NCBI RefSeq assembly: GCF_009183655.1
Contig: NZ_WEIO01000001.1
Coordinates: 310,001-374,000, forward strand
Source: Bacillus aerolatus
GTDB lineage: Bacteria; Bacillota; Bacilli; Bacillales; Domibacillaceae
DNA: 64,000 nucleotides
Direction of reading: 5' to 3'
Shown: piece after piece, positions 37,185-46,435 of the stretch
Layout: every line of letters begins with the position of its first letter
Position numbering within the stretch: position 1 is the stretch's first letter
Notes under the pieces: generated by a model
Told to the model about the DNA's origin: nothing
Databases searched by the model: none
What the model saw: the letters and a program-made list of their open reading frames with translations, nothing else
Program-made: the position numbers and the translations under genes

Positions 37185-38288
37185 ATGAGAGGAATAGTAT
37201 TTATTGCCGGGCTGGGCTTAATCGGCGGGTCATTGGCGAAAACGATAAAAAAAGCCCATCCGCAGGCGGAAGTTATTGGATATGACATTCGCGCAGATGA
37301 AGTTGGTTTGGCAGAAGCGCTGAATGTCATAGATAGAAAAGCGGAATCGTTTCAAGAAGGGGCCGAGCAGGCTGACCTCATTATTTTAGCTGCGCCTGTT
37401 CTGCAGACGGAAGCAATGATCAAACGGCTGGCAGGGTTTGAGTTGAAAAAAGAGGTCATTATTACAGACACCGGCAGCACGAAAAAGAGAATTATGGACT
37501 GTGCAGCTATCTTGGAAAGCCGACAGGCTGCTTTTATTGGGGGCCACCCGATGGCCGGCTCGCATAAAAGCGGGGTGGCAGCTGCGAAAGAACTTTTGTT
37601 CGAAAATGCTTTTTATTTATTGACGCCAGGTGAACATGCGAATGAAAAGCAAGTGGCTATCCTGAAAAAGTGGCTGCAAGGAACGAAAGCAAAAATCATT
37701 GAGCTATCCGCTGACGACCACGACCACTTGACAGGCGTCGTCAGCCATTTTCCCCATGTCATTGCGGCCTCTCTCGTACATCAAGCCCGCCGGCACAATC
37801 ACAGCAATTCGCTGATTTCCCGTCTGGCTGCAGGAGGGTTTAGGGATGTGACGAGAATTGCTTCGTCAAACCCGGAAATGTGGAAAGATATTTCGTTACA
37901 TAATAGAGAAATGCTGCTGGCTCTGTTAAGCGAGTGGAAAGTAGAAATGGAAAGAGTGATAGATATTTTAAAGGAAGGAAGCGCCCCTCTTTTATTTGAT
38001 TATTTTAATGAAGCGAAAAGATTCAGAGATGAGCTTCCTGTCAAAGCGATGGGGGCGATTCCTTCATTCTATGATTTATATGTAGATGTACCAGATTATC
38101 CTGGTGTGATTTCTGAAGTGACGGCTTATTTAGCGGAAGAGAGAATCAGCATTACGAACATTAGGATTATGGAAACTCGGGAAGATGTGTACGGGGTGCT
38201 TGTCATTAGTTTTCAAAATGAAAAAGACCGTATGCGGGCACAGAAGTGCATTGAAAAACATACAAATTATGACTTATTTTTAGCCTGA
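37185..38288 (+). CDS. tyrA: Prephenate dehydrogenase with ACT domain
   Basis: This 367-residue enzyme oxidises prephenate to 4-hydroxyphenylpyruvate for tyrosine synthesis. The NAD-binding [11 protein letters not shown] is at residues 7-17. [13 protein letters not shown] and [17 protein letters not shown] form the active site. The C-terminal ACT domain (about 292-365, from [20 protein letters not shown]) fits feedback control by tyrosine. Confidence 0.95.
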   Translation: MRGIVFIAGLGLIGGSLAKTIKKAHPQAEVIGYDIRADEVGLAEALNVIDRKAESFQEGAEQADLIILAAPVLQTEAMIKRLAGFELKKEVIITDTGSTKKRIMDCAAILESRQAAFIGGHPMAGSHKSGVAAAKELLFENAFYLLTPGEHANEKQVAILKKWLQGTKAKIIELSADDHDHLTGVVSHFPHVIAASLVHQARRHNHSNSLISRLAAGGFRDVTRIASSNPEMWKDISLHNREMLLALLSEWKVEMERVIDILKEGSAPLLFDYFNEAKRFRDELPVKAMGAIPSFYDLYVDVPDYPGVISEVTAYLAEERISITNIRIMETREDVYGVLVISFQNEKDRMRAQKCIEKHTNYDLFLA

Positions 38289-38299
38289 AGGGTGATTCT

Positions 38300-39589
38300 A
38301 TGAAGGAAATTGAATTGAATCTGACTAAGTCCTCACTTAATGGACATCTAGAAGTGCCGGGAGACAAATCTATTTCCCACCGCTCGATTATGTTTGGTGC
38401 GCTGGCAGACGGCAAAACAACTGTCCGTCATTTTTTAAAAGGGGAAGACTGCCTGCGGACCATTGACTGTTTCCGTAAGCTCGGCGTAAAAATCGAAGAA
38501 ACAGATGATGAAATTATTGTTCATGGAAATGGCTGGGAGGGTTTGAAAGAGCCTGCCGATATATTGGATGCCGGCAACTCCGGCACGACGACACGGCTTT
38601 TGCTCGGTATTTTAGCCGGTCGCTCCTTTCATTCTGTATTGATTGGTGATGAATCCATTGCCAAGCGGCCTATGGATCGTGTCGTGATCCCGTTGGCCGA
38701 AATGGGGGCTCGCATTAATGGACGAAGCGGAGGCCGTTTTACTCCGCTTGCGATTGACGGTACACAGCTAAAGGCGATGCGTTATGAACTGCCTGTGGCA
38801 AGCGCTCAAGTAAAATCGGCTATTCTCTTTGCCGGTTTGCAGGCTGAAGGAGAAACAGTCATTATTGAACCGCAGCCTACGCGTGACCATACTGAAAAAA
38901 TGATCAAGCAGTTCGGAGGGGAAATCACCCGCCGCGGCAATGATATTATCGTTAAAGGCGGTCAATCGTTTAAAGGAACGGATGTGTATGTTCCCGGAGA
39001 TATATCTTCAGCGGCCTTTTTCCTGGCCGCCGGAGCAATAGCTACAGACAGTGAAGTGATACTTGAAAATGTCGGCTTGAACCCGACAAGAACCGGTATC
39101 ATTGACGTCCTTACCCAAATGGGAGCAAATATCGAAGTTCAGGCGGAGGACGCTGCTGGTGAAGAGATCGGTAAGATCACGATTCGCAGCTCAGAACTGA
39201 AAGGGATTGAAATTGGCGGGGAGTTAATTCCAAGGCTTATTGATGAAATCCCGGTGATTGCTTTACTCGCTACTCAAGCTGAAGGAAAAACGGTTATTAA
39301 AGATGCAGAAGAATTAAAAGTAAAAGAAACGAACCGCATCGATACGGTTGTAGATGAATTAAAAAAACTCGGTGCGGAAATTGAAGCAACGGAAGATGGT
39401 ATGATCGTCTACGGCAAAAGCCGGTTGTCCGGCGGCCGTGTTTCGTCGCACGGCGATCACCGAATTGGGATGATGCTTGCTGTTGCTTCCATCGTAGCGG
39501 AAGGCACGATTCAATTAGAAAATCCGGAAGTGATTGCGATTTCTTACCCGGAATTTTTTGAAGATATGAACCGACTCACTCAAAAATAA
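38300..39589 (+). CDS. aroA: 3-phosphoshikimate 1-carboxyvinyltransferase (EPSP synthase)
   Basis: This 429-residue enzyme joins shikimate 3-phosphate and phosphoenolpyruvate. Motifs are [55 protein letters not shown] and [15 protein letters not shown]. It is called aroE in B. subtilis. GNSGTTTR, with Ala in the NAGTA-type site replaced by Ser, is class-II-like. It is the last gene of the operon, followed by a terminator. Confidence 0.96.
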   Translation: MKEIELNLTKSSLNGHLEVPGDKSISHRSIMFGALADGKTTVRHFLKGEDCLRTIDCFRKLGVKIEETDDEIIVHGNGWEGLKEPADILDAGNSGTTTRLLLGILAGRSFHSVLIGDESIAKRPMDRVVIPLAEMGARINGRSGGRFTPLAIDGTQLKAMRYELPVASAQVKSAILFAGLQAEGETVIIEPQPTRDHTEKMIKQFGGEITRRGNDIIVKGGQSFKGTDVYVPGDISSAAFFLAAGAIATDSEVILENVGLNPTRTGIIDVLTQMGANIEVQAEDAAGEEIGKITIRSSELKGIEIGGELIPRLIDEIPVIALLATQAEGKTVIKDAEELKVKETNRIDTVVDELKKLGAEIEATEDGMIVYGKSRLSGGRVSSHGDHRIGMMLAVASIVAEGTIQLENPEVIAISYPEFFEDMNRLTQK

Positions 39590-39593
39590 AGGG

Positions 39594-39625
39594 AGGGGGG
39601 GCTGATTTTTATCAGCTCCTTTTTC
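39594..39625 (+). terminator. Intrinsic terminator after aroA
   Basis: GGGGCTGA and TCAGCTCC pair (one wobble) around TTTTTA, followed by TTTTT. Confidence 0.75.
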
Positions 39626-39627
39626 GT

Positions 39628-39652
39628 TTGGTCAAGGCGCCTGTGCTTTTCT
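39628..39652 (+). repeat. 3' fragment of a GTCTAGC repeat
   Basis: GGTCAAGGCGCCTGTGCTTTT resembles the closing sequence GATCAAGGCGCTTGCGCTTTT of complete copies. No 5' part is present. Confidence 0.5.
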
Positions 39653-39655
39653 TTT

Positions 39656-39901
39656 GTCCAGCTCCAGCGCCTAGCCCCTCGAGGTCAAATAACCTTTCAC
39701 CAATGAAGTCAAAAGGTGGACTTCTTTATAGAAAAGCGAAGCCGACTGCTCTGGGGCGACAAGCATATGACAGTCTGACGAAATGGCGTTTTTCAGCCAT
39801 GCAGTCAGATTGGCATATGACCTCGAGCCCCAAGGAGGCGCAGCTAGACATTGGTGAAAGAACATTTTTGCCTAAGGCTGATCAAGGCGCTTGCGCTTTT
39901 C
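39656..39901 (+). repeat. GTCTAGC repeat copy F, interrupted by an inverted copy
   Basis: Part 1 (39656-39724) opens GTCCAGCTCCAGCGCCTAG and runs to GTGGACTTC. Part 2 (39851-39901) resumes at TTGGTGAAAGAAC and closes GGCGCTTGCGCTTTTC. In the intact copy E these parts join as ACTTCATTGGTG. The DNA between (39725-39850) is another family member on the opposite strand. Confidence 0.75.
39725..39850 (-). repeat. GTCTAGC structured repeat, copy G, inserted in copy F
   Basis: Read on the minus strand it opens TGTCTAGCTGCGCCTCC and ends CTTCGCTTTTCTATAAA. Arms TGGGGC and GCCCCA pair, and inner CATATG occurs on both sides. It interrupts copy F. A 42-nt relic of a similar copy lies at 3552-3593. Confidence 0.7.
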
Positions 39902-39905
39902 TAAT

Positions 39906-40090
39906 TGTCTAGCTCTGAGCACCATCGACTCGAGGTCATAAGCCAATCCGTCCAGAAGGTTAAAGAACAACCTTCCAGCGGGCTCGTCTTATGCTTGAGG
40001 CCCGCAGGAAGCGGGTCATGCAGACGTTGCCACAGGAAGTGGCGAATTTAGTCTGCGTTCCTTAATAGGCAGGTGCTCTTCGCTTTTCTT
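39906..40090 (+). repeat. Long GTCTAGC repeat, copy H
   Basis: TGTCTAGCTCTGAGCACC opens and GGTGCTCTTCGCTTTTC closes. Outer arms GAGCACC and GGTGCTC pair. Inner arms are CATAAG/CTTATG and AGAAGGTT/AACCTTC. A further hairpin region near the 3' side has GCAGACG and GTCTGC arms. With copies F and G it fills most of the gap 39590-40222; the last 130 nt are AT-rich leader of ypiA. Confidence 0.65.
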
Positions 40091-40222
40091 AAAGTGAAGA
40101 AGGAAAATGGGCTTTGTTGGAGAATGTATGTAATATAGATAAATAAAAAAATTGCTGACATGTTTTTCTTTCACTATGATAACATTATTAATACACTGTT
40201 TTTTAGAAAGGGTTCGAAGAAA

Positions 40223-41482
40223 ATGTCTTATGCACAGCAAATGCTCGAAAGTTTACAAAAAGGAGACGACAAAAAAGCGTTTTCCTTATTTAAAAAAGTT
40301 CAGTCATTTTCAACAGATGAAGAAAGATTTTCTCTCGCTGAACAGCTGTACAATTTAGGTTTTCTGGAAGAGGCGCGAACGCTTTATGAAAGACTGCTCG
40401 CTGCTTATCCGGAAGAAGGAGAGCTGTGCGTTCTTCTTGCTGAAGTGCTCGTGGATATGGATAAAGAAGAAGAGGCGATGCTTCTCCTTGAACAGTTTGA
40501 TCAAACAGATGAATATTATCCAAGAGCGCTGCTGCTCCTTGCCGATTTATATCAAATGCAAGGGTTATACGAAGTGAGCGAGCAAAAGTTGCAAGCCGCC
40601 AATCGTTTGCTCCCGGAAGAACCGGTGATTCAATTTGCCCTCGCAGAGTTGTACTTAGAACAAGGGAAGTTTTTGGAGGCTGTTCGATATTATAAAGGGC
40701 TGCTTGCAGACGGAAACGAAGAAATTGCCGGTATTTCCACTCATCAGCGCCTAGCAGAAGCATTAAGCGCGGGCGGTGCTTTTGAAGAAAGTCTTGGCCA
40801 TTACGAAAGGGCGCTTGAAAACAATTTGGAGATTAACACGCTGTTTGGCTATGCCTTTACTGCTTTTCAGGCAGGATTTTATCAAACGGCTATCGGCAAG
40901 TTTAATGAGCTGAAAGCACTTGATCCAGACTATCATTCTATTTATCTTTACTTGGCGAAAGCGTATGAGCGGGAAGAAGAGCTGGAAAAAGGAGTGGAGG
41001 CGGCTAAAGAAGGCATCCGGCACGATGAGTTTCAAAAAGAGCTGTATTTCATTGCCGGCAAACTAAGCTTGAAGCTAGGTAAAGAAGGAGAAGCGGAAGA
41101 ATTTCTGCGGTCCGCACTCGCTTTGGACCCGGAATTCTCAGAAGCTGGACTGACACTCAATAAGCTTCTCTTTCATCAAGAGCGTTATGAGGATGTGCTT
41201 GAAATTACGGCGCTGCTGAAAAAAGATGGAGAGGCGGATCCGCAGTTTATATGGGATGAAGCAAAAGCCTGCAGTGAATTAGAAGAATACAAACAGGCAT
41301 TAAATGCTTATGAGGAAGCATATAATTTTTTAAAAGAAAATGTACACTTTTTAGAAGAATACGGATTTTTTCTAATGGAAGAAGGGAAGCGCAAGAAAGC
41401 GCTGCAAGTATTCCAACATCTATTAAAGAATGATCCGGCAAATGAAGAGTGGCTGCTGCTGATTGAGCGGCTGCAAGATTAA
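40223..41482 (+). CDS. ypiA: TPR-repeat protein YpiA
   Basis: This protein of about 419 residues is made of tandem tetratricopeptide repeats through most of its length, for example EQLYNLGFLEEARTLYERLLAAYPEEGEL and AYEREEELEKGVEAAKEGIRH-like helices. TPR arrays bind other proteins and no enzymatic motif is present. The ATG at 40223 follows GAAAGGGTTCGAAG; the frame is open 21 codons further upstream into AT-rich leader, where no ribosome site is seen. It matches B. subtilis ypiA by place and type. Function unknown. Confidence 0.88.
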   Translation: MSYAQQMLESLQKGDDKKAFSLFKKVQSFSTDEERFSLAEQLYNLGFLEEARTLYERLLAAYPEEGELCVLLAEVLVDMDKEEEAMLLLEQFDQTDEYYPRALLLLADLYQMQGLYEVSEQKLQAANRLLPEEPVIQFALAELYLEQGKFLEAVRYYKGLLADGNEEIAGISTHQRLAEALSAGGAFEESLGHYERALENNLEINTLFGYAFTAFQAGFYQTAIGKFNELKALDPDYHSIYLYLAKAYEREEELEKGVEAAKEGIRHDEFQKELYFIAGKLSLKLGKEGEAEEFLRSALALDPEFSEAGLTLNKLLFHQERYEDVLEITALLKKDGEADPQFIWDEAKACSELEEYKQALNAYEEAYNFLKENVHFLEEYGFFLMEEGKRKKALQVFQHLLKNDPANEEWLLLIERLQD

Positions 41483-41518
41483 AGAAACAATTATTCTTTA
41501 CAGAGGAGGGATTTACAA

Positions 41519-42058
41519 ATGACTGCCCCTGTATCTGTTCACGAGAAAAAAGATTTTGTCCGCTGGTTTTTAAATCACTATCAATTAAAGAGAAGAGAAT
41601 CTGTTTGGATTTTAAATTATTTAATGAGTCACGACCAGCTTATGGAAAAAGTTCACTTTGTAGAAGACGCGCAGTATTGTCCGCGCGGGATGGTTATGTC
41701 TACTCACTGTGTTGACAGTGCTCCGTTTCGCTTTTTTAAAGAAAATATTATGACGACCGATGCTGAAAAATCATTCCATGATATCAGGCTGAACAAAGAT
41801 GAGGACATTTATATTGAATTAAAATTTAGATCGTCTAACGTTTCCCATCAATACGCAGCCGTTATGGAAGAAAATCCGTTCATGCCGCGCAATTTAAAGA
41901 TCACTGAAAAAGATAAAGTGATCGCGGAGAATTTTCTTAAAGAAGGGATTTACCGTTTTCAAAAAGAGCGTCTGTTGAAAGGGATAGATGAAGCGCTTGA
42001 CAGAGGGGATAAAGAAGCTTTCCTTCAATTGACCGCTCAATTAAAAGAGTTGAAGTAG
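41519..42058 (+). CDS. ypiB: YpiB family protein (UPF0302)
   Basis: This 179-residue protein of the UPF0302 family has conserved [18 protein letters not shown] near the N-terminus and [32 protein letters not shown] in the first half, and a helical C-terminus ([25 protein letters not shown]). A strong site GAGGAGGGATTT precedes the ATG. It lies between ypiA and ypiF as in B. subtilis. Its function is not established. Confidence 0.9.
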   Translation: MTAPVSVHEKKDFVRWFLNHYQLKRRESVWILNYLMSHDQLMEKVHFVEDAQYCPRGMVMSTHCVDSAPFRFFKENIMTTDAEKSFHDIRLNKDEDIYIELKFRSSNVSHQYAAVMEENPFMPRNLKITEKDKVIAENFLKEGIYRFQKERLLKGIDEALDRGDKEAFLQLTAQLKELK

Positions 42059-42089
42059 CCTTTTGCCTGACGGCAAAAGGCTTTATTTA
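42057..42089 (+). terminator. Intrinsic terminator after ypiB
   Basis: AGCCTTTTGCC and GGCAAAAGGCT form an 11-bp stem, followed by TTTATTT. The left arm includes the ypiB stop region. Confidence 0.8.
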
Positions 42090-42141
42090 GGTGGTTCACT
42101 GCAGACTGACATGATATGATGATAGACAAGAGGTGAAAAGA

Positions 42142-42609
42142 ATGAACTGGAATGGTAAAGACATAGAAAGTTTTCAGCAGCAAAAAGAATATATTGATAC
42201 ACTTCTCATGCCGCTCGCACCGGTTTCTTTTGAAAACGATATGAAAGAGGTGGCTTCCCAGTATGAATTCATTCAACTTTTGACGATGCTGCTTGAGAAG
42301 CAGTTTAAAGGAAGAATGCTGCTCGTTCCCCCATTTTCTTACATAAGGAAGCAAACAGAAGAAGAGAAACTGACAGCGTTAAACCGCTGGGCTGATGAGG
42401 TGGACAAGGCCGGATTTAAGCATAAGTTTTTCTTTACTTCAGACAGCAGCTGGAAGCTTGCTGAAGAAAAGATTAATGGTTCATTGATCTGGGTGCCTTC
42501 TGTGCCGCTTGAGCACATGGAGGATTCGTACAAATATTCTTTAATAGAAGAACAAGCGAAGCAATTTGTCAATATTATTGTCCATAAATGGCAGCAAAAT
42601 TTGTCGTAA
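42142..42609 (+). CDS. ypiF: YpiF family protein (DUF2487)
   Basis: This 155-residue soluble protein matches YpiF, the gene directly before qcrABC in Bacillus. Recognisable stretches are QEYIDTLLMPL-like and LIWVPSVPLEHMEDSYKYSLIEEQ near the C-terminus. No motif or membrane segment is seen. The ATG at 42142 follows AAGAGGTGAAAAG. Function unknown. Confidence 0.82.
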   Translation: MNWNGKDIESFQQQKEYIDTLLMPLAPVSFENDMKEVASQYEFIQLLTMLLEKQFKGRMLLVPPFSYIRKQTEEEKLTALNRWADEVDKAGFKHKFFFTSDSSWKLAEEKINGSLIWVPSVPLEHMEDSYKYSLIEEQAKQFVNIIVHKWQQNLS

Positions 42610-42656
42610 TTCAGAAATTCGTCACATAGTTTGACACAATTTCATTGGTTGTGATA

Positions 42657-42685
42657 TTGACCTGCTACCGAGTTTGGATTATCAT
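42657..42685 (+). promoter_or_regulatory. Sigma-A promoter of qcrABC
   Basis: TTGACC (42657-42662) and TATCAT (42680-42685) are separated by 17 nt. Another TTGACA lies at 42631 and the pair CACAA/TTGTG flanks 9 nt just upstream (42634-42652), a possible protein-binding site. In B. subtilis this operon is controlled by ResD, but I cannot define a ResD box here. Confidence 0.55.
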
Positions 42686-42762
42686 AATTATGTCCTAGTT
42701 TATGTTTGTGCGCTTATATAACGTCCAGTGCGGACACAGCTTACAATAGAGGGGGGAAAAGA

Positions 42763-43266
42763 ATGAGTAAACAACCTGTATCAAGACGTCAATTTCTTAA
42801 CTATACACTAACAGGCGTTGGCGGCTTTATGGCAGCTGGTATGCTGATGCCGATGGTTCGCTTTGCACTTGATCCAGTGCTCGTGCAAGGTGCAGAAGGT
42901 GAATACCATACAACGAAGCAGAAAGTGGATGAATTGACGACCACACCAACTCGTGTAGACTTCTCTTACGAACAAAAAGATGCATGGTACACATCCGATG
43001 TTACAAACACTGCCTGGGTTTACAAAGATGAAAAAGGCGAAGTAGTCGCCCTTTCACCTGTATGTAAACATTTAGGCTGTACGGTTAACTGGGAAGGGAA
43101 TGACCACAAAAACCAGTTCTTCTGTCCGTGTCACAACGGATTATATGAGAAGAGCGGCAAGAACATCCCGGGAACACCGCCGACAAGACCGCTTGATAAG
43201 TACCCGACAAATGTAAAAGATGGTTTCCTGCAGCTAGGTAAACCAGAACCACAAACGATTGCATAA
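42763..43266 (+). CDS. qcrA: Menaquinol:cytochrome c reductase Rieske iron-sulfur subunit
   Basis: The protein has 167 residues. The N-terminal SRRQFLNYTL and the following hydrophobic stretch (residues 12-33) form a Tat-type signal anchor. The Rieske cluster ligands are CKHLGC and CPCHNG (two Cys, two His). It transfers electrons from menaquinol to cytochrome c. The ATG at 42763 follows AGAGGGGGGAAAAG. It is the first gene of qcrABC. Confidence 0.96.
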   Translation: MSKQPVSRRQFLNYTLTGVGGFMAAGMLMPMVRFALDPVLVQGAEGEYHTTKQKVDELTTTPTRVDFSYEQKDAWYTSDVTNTAWVYKDEKGEVVALSPVCKHLGCTVNWEGNDHKNQFFCPCHNGLYEKSGKNIPGTPPTRPLDKYPTNVKDGFLQLGKPEPQTIA

Positions 43267-43280
43267 AGGAGGCGTAATAC

Positions 43281-43955
43281 ATGCTAAACAAGATTTATGA
43301 TTGGGTTGATGAACGTTTAGATATTACGCCTTTATGGCGAGATATCGCTGATCACGAAGTGCCCGAACACGTAAACCCGGCCCATCACTTTTCGGCGTTC
43401 GTTTACTGTTTTGGCGGTTTAACATTTTTTGTAACAGTCATCCAGATTTTATCAGGAATGTTCTTGACGATGTACTACGTGCCTGATATTAAAAATGCCT
43501 GGGAATCTGTTTACTATCTTCAAAATGAAGTAGCTTTTGGAATGATTGTGCGTGGTATGCATCACTGGGGTGCGAGTTTAGTTATCGTTATGATATTCTT
43601 ACATACTTTGCGCGTGTTCTTCCAGGGGGCCTACAAAAAGCCTCGTGAATTAAACTGGGTTGTCGGCGTGTTGATTTTCTTCGTCATGCTCGGCCTTGGC
43701 TTTACAGGCTATTTATTGCCTTGGGATATGAAAGCGTTATTCGCAACGAAAGTAGGAATTGAAATTGCGGCTTCTACTCCATTTATCGGTGAACAGGTGA
43801 AGATTTTACTTGCCGGTCACTCTGATATCGTCGGAGCTCAGACGCTTACTCGTTTCTTTGCGATTCACGTGTTCTTCCTGCCAGCTGCATTGCTCGGCTT
43901 AATGGGAGCTCACTTTATTATGATTCGTAAACAAGGTATTTCCGGACCATTGTAA
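43281..43955 (+). CDS. qcrB: Menaquinol:cytochrome c reductase cytochrome b subunit
   Basis: This 224-residue cytochrome b6-type membrane protein has four main helices. Haem-ligand His residues are in RGMHHWGASLVIVMIFLHTLRVFF and TRFFAIHVFFLPAALLGLMGAHF. GYLLPWDMKA is the quinone-site region. It is the N-terminal half of a cytochrome b; the C-terminal half is fused to QcrC. Confidence 0.96.
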   Translation: MLNKIYDWVDERLDITPLWRDIADHEVPEHVNPAHHFSAFVYCFGGLTFFVTVIQILSGMFLTMYYVPDIKNAWESVYYLQNEVAFGMIVRGMHHWGASLVIVMIFLHTLRVFFQGAYKKPRELNWVVGVLIFFVMLGLGFTGYLLPWDMKALFATKVGIEIAASTPFIGEQVKILLAGHSDIVGAQTLTRFFAIHVFFLPAALLGLMGAHFIMIRKQGISGPL

Positions 43956-44008
43956 AAATTAATATTTAATTGAATGAGTGCAGATCTTTTTAAAAGGAGG
44001 GGAACGCT

Positions 44009-44776
44009 ATGCATCGTGGAAAAGGGATGAAGTTCGTTGGTGATTCGCGTGTCCCGGCAGAACGCATGCCGAATATTCCGAAAGATTACTCGGAATATCC
44101 CGGTAAAACGGAAGCTTTTTGGCCGAACTTTTTATTAAAAGAGTGGTTGGTCGGTGCCGTTTTCTTAATTGGTTACTTATGTTTAACGGTGGCGCATCCA
44201 TCTCCGCTTGAGCGTGTCGCGGATCCGACGGATACTGGTTATATTCCACTTCCAGACTGGTACTTCTTATTTCTTTACCAGTTATTGAAATACACATATG
44301 CTTCAGGACCTTACAACGTCATTGGAGCCTTTATTATTCCAGGCTTGGCTTTCGGAGGGCTGCTGCTGGCTCCATTTATTGACCGCGGACCAGAACGCAG
44401 ACCGATGAAGCGTCCATTTGCGACAGGGTTTATGCTTCTTGCATTAGCGGCAACTGTTTTCCTTACATGGGAATCAGTCGTAAACCATGACTGGGAAGCA
44501 GCGAAAGCACAAGGTAAGATCGTCGCAGAAGCGGAAATCGATCAAACGACAGAAGAATATAAGATTTATCAGGAGAACGGCTGTATTAACTGTCACGGGG
44601 ATACTCTTGCAGGCGGTGCAGCAGGTCCGACATTAGTCGGCACTGGATTAAAACCTGATGAAATTAAAAAAATTGCTAAAGAAGGAAGAGGCGCCATGCC
44701 TCCTGACCAATTTAAAGGCAGCGATGAAGAGCTGGACAAACTGGCTGAATATCTTTCTACTTTAGAAGCGAAATAA
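44009..44776 (+). CDS. qcrC: Menaquinol:cytochrome c reductase cytochrome b/c subunit
   Basis: The protein has 255 residues. The N-terminal half is a subunit-IV-like membrane part (three helices, with PLPDWYFLFLYQLLKY). The C-terminal 70 residues form a cytochrome c domain with CINCHG (haem binding) and a distal Met in GAMPPDQF. This fusion is typical of Bacillus bc complexes. TAAAAGGAGGGG is the ribosome site. Confidence 0.96.
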   Translation: MHRGKGMKFVGDSRVPAERMPNIPKDYSEYPGKTEAFWPNFLLKEWLVGAVFLIGYLCLTVAHPSPLERVADPTDTGYIPLPDWYFLFLYQLLKYTYASGPYNVIGAFIIPGLAFGGLLLAPFIDRGPERRPMKRPFATGFMLLALAATVFLTWESVVNHDWEAAKAQGKIVAEAEIDQTTEEYKIYQENGCINCHGDTLAGGAAGPTLVGTGLKPDEIKKIAKEGRGAMPPDQFKGSDEELDKLAEYLSTLEAK

Positions 44777-44782
44777 GTTGAA

Positions 44783-44817
44783 AAGATGCCCTATCTTGAA
44801 TAGGGCATCTTTTTTTA
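44783..44817 (+). terminator. Intrinsic terminator after qcrABC
   Basis: AGATGCCCTA and TAGGGCATCT form a 10-bp stem, followed by seven T. Confidence 0.88.
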
Positions 44818-44881
44818 TATATAATGAATTTATTCATGTCAAACTTGGAAAAATCTGCTGAACAGACAGGATGGTGCTGCT

Positions 44882-45472
44882 TTGCAATATGTGTATTGGT
44901 TTCTAACGAATAGAAAGTTTTTATTATTATTATTTTTAATTAATTTGCTCGGTACGATTTATGGATACATTTGGTATGTCCCGCAATTGGCTAGAACAGA
45001 GTGGTTTTTTTTGCCGTTCGTACCGGACAGTCCGACTGCAAGTTTGTTTTTCACAATTGTCTTGCTCGGCTTTTTATGGAAGAAGTCATGGGGGCTGTTT
45101 CAAGCACTCGCCATCATCACGTTATTTAAATATGGCATTTGGGCTGTTGTCATGAACCTATTAACATTAAAAGTAACCGGCTATTTGTCTTGGGAAGGAT
45201 ACATGCTGATGGCTTCTCATTTAGGCATGGCGATTCAAGGGCTGCTCTACGCTCCCCTTTACCGGATGAAAGCATGGCATTTCGCGGCAGCCGCTTTATG
45301 GGCGCTGCATAATGAAATAATCGATTACGTGTTCATGCAATATCCGGTTTATTCCCAATTAAATTTGTATATTAGAGAAATAGGCTATTTTACATTTTGG
45401 CTGAGTGTGCTGGCGATTTTCCTTACCTGGTATTTGGCGGTTAGGGAAAAACGTATAAAATGGCCGCTGTGA
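44882..45472 (+). CDS. ypjA: Membrane protein YpjA (DUF1405)
   Basis: This 196-residue protein has about six hydrophobic helices, a conserved YGYIWYVPQL near the N-terminus, WEGYMLMASHLGMAIQGLLYAP in the middle and NEIIDYVFMQYP before the last helix. It matches DUF1405. The TTG start at 44882 follows AGGATGG by 7 nt; an in-frame GTG at 44891 is an alternative. It lies between qcrC and ypjB as in B. subtilis. Function unknown. Confidence 0.86.
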   Translation: MQYVYWFLTNRKFLLLLFLINLLGTIYGYIWYVPQLARTEWFFLPFVPDSPTASLFFTIVLLGFLWKKSWGLFQALAIITLFKYGIWAVVMNLLTLKVTGYLSWEGYMLMASHLGMAIQGLLYAPLYRMKAWHFAAAALWALHNEIIDYVFMQYPVYSQLNLYIREIGYFTFWLSVLAIFLTWYLAVREKRIKWPL

Positions 45473-45574
45473 TGCAATATCTGTTAAGAGTTGTCTTAAG
45501 CGGATTCATAAGTTTCTCTTCTCGTTTCCTTTACTCATGCATATATTAACAGCAGGAGCGGAGGAGGGAGAGAA

Positions 45575-46366
45575 ATGAAAAAAATAAAGTATTTGCTTCT
45601 TGTCTGTTGCTTACTTATTATTCCCATTCACAGCCAGGCAGAGGATTCTAATGCCCGCCTTCTTAAATTAGATCAAACAGCCGGTCAGGCTCTGGAGTTT
45701 ACGAAAGCCGGCCGCTACGAGGAAGCAGAAGCACAGCTGAAGGCTGTCGAGAATGAACTTATACAATTGCAGTCTGAAAGCATTGGGCTTTCAGTGGAAG
45801 GTTGGACCGTCTTGTCAGTTTCTGTTGGCCAGGCTCTTCAAGTTATTCAATCACCTGAAGGAAAAGAGAAGGAAGCGCTCGAGACAGTTACTTCTTTCCG
45901 TTTGGCAGCTGACGCAGTTGTCTCCCGCCATCAGCCATTATGGGTTGAAATGGAACAGCCTGTCATGTATTCGCTGCAATCTTTAAAAGAATCATCTGCC
46001 GCGGCTGATTCTTCTGGCTTTCACGCATCTCTCAATGCATTTCTGGCTAACTACTATATGATCCAGCCAAGTTTAAGAGTGGATATTTCCAAAAAACGTC
46101 TTCAGTCACTCGATAACCAGGTTCGTTATATGGACCATAACCGAGAAAAGGTTTTTGCCGGCGCGTCTGCTGAAGGGAAAATTAGTCAGCTGGAAAAAGA
46201 AGTGGAGACGGTATTTAATGAAATGTCCAAAAAAGATCCATCCCAGCCCTCTCTTGGATGGATCATCAGCATCACTGGAGGCATCATTATTACTACTCTT
46301 TCTTATGTTGGCTGGAGAAAATACAAAGGACAAAAAGAAGAAGCAAAGAAAAAGCAGAATCATTGA
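45575..46366 (+). CDS. ypjB: Sporulation protein YpjB
   Basis: This 263-residue protein has a signal peptide (about residues 1-22, ending in SQAE), a mostly helical extracytoplasmic domain, and a C-terminal membrane helix (about 232-250, LGWIISITGGIIITTLSYVGW) with a charged Lys-rich tail. It matches YpjB, linked to sporulation in Bacillus. GGAGGAGGGAGAG is the ribosome site. The biochemical role is unknown. Confidence 0.85.
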   Translation: MKKIKYLLLVCCLLIIPIHSQAEDSNARLLKLDQTAGQALEFTKAGRYEEAEAQLKAVENELIQLQSESIGLSVEGWTVLSVSVGQALQVIQSPEGKEKEALETVTSFRLAADAVVSRHQPLWVEMEQPVMYSLQSLKESSAAADSSGFHASLNAFLANYYMIQPSLRVDISKKRLQSLDNQVRYMDHNREKVFAGASAEGKISQLEKEVETVFNEMSKKDPSQPSLGWIISITGGIIITTLSYVGWRKYKGQKEEAKKKQNH

Positions 46367-46435
46367 TATAAAATACGGGAAAGGGTAGAATGAAGGAGTA
46401 GTAAATAAAAATTCAAATGGGGGTAACACCAAACT

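Noticed and set aside
39628-39912. 94-codon open frame after aroA
   Set aside because: It runs through the nested structured repeats on both sides of their junctions, so it cannot be a conserved gene.
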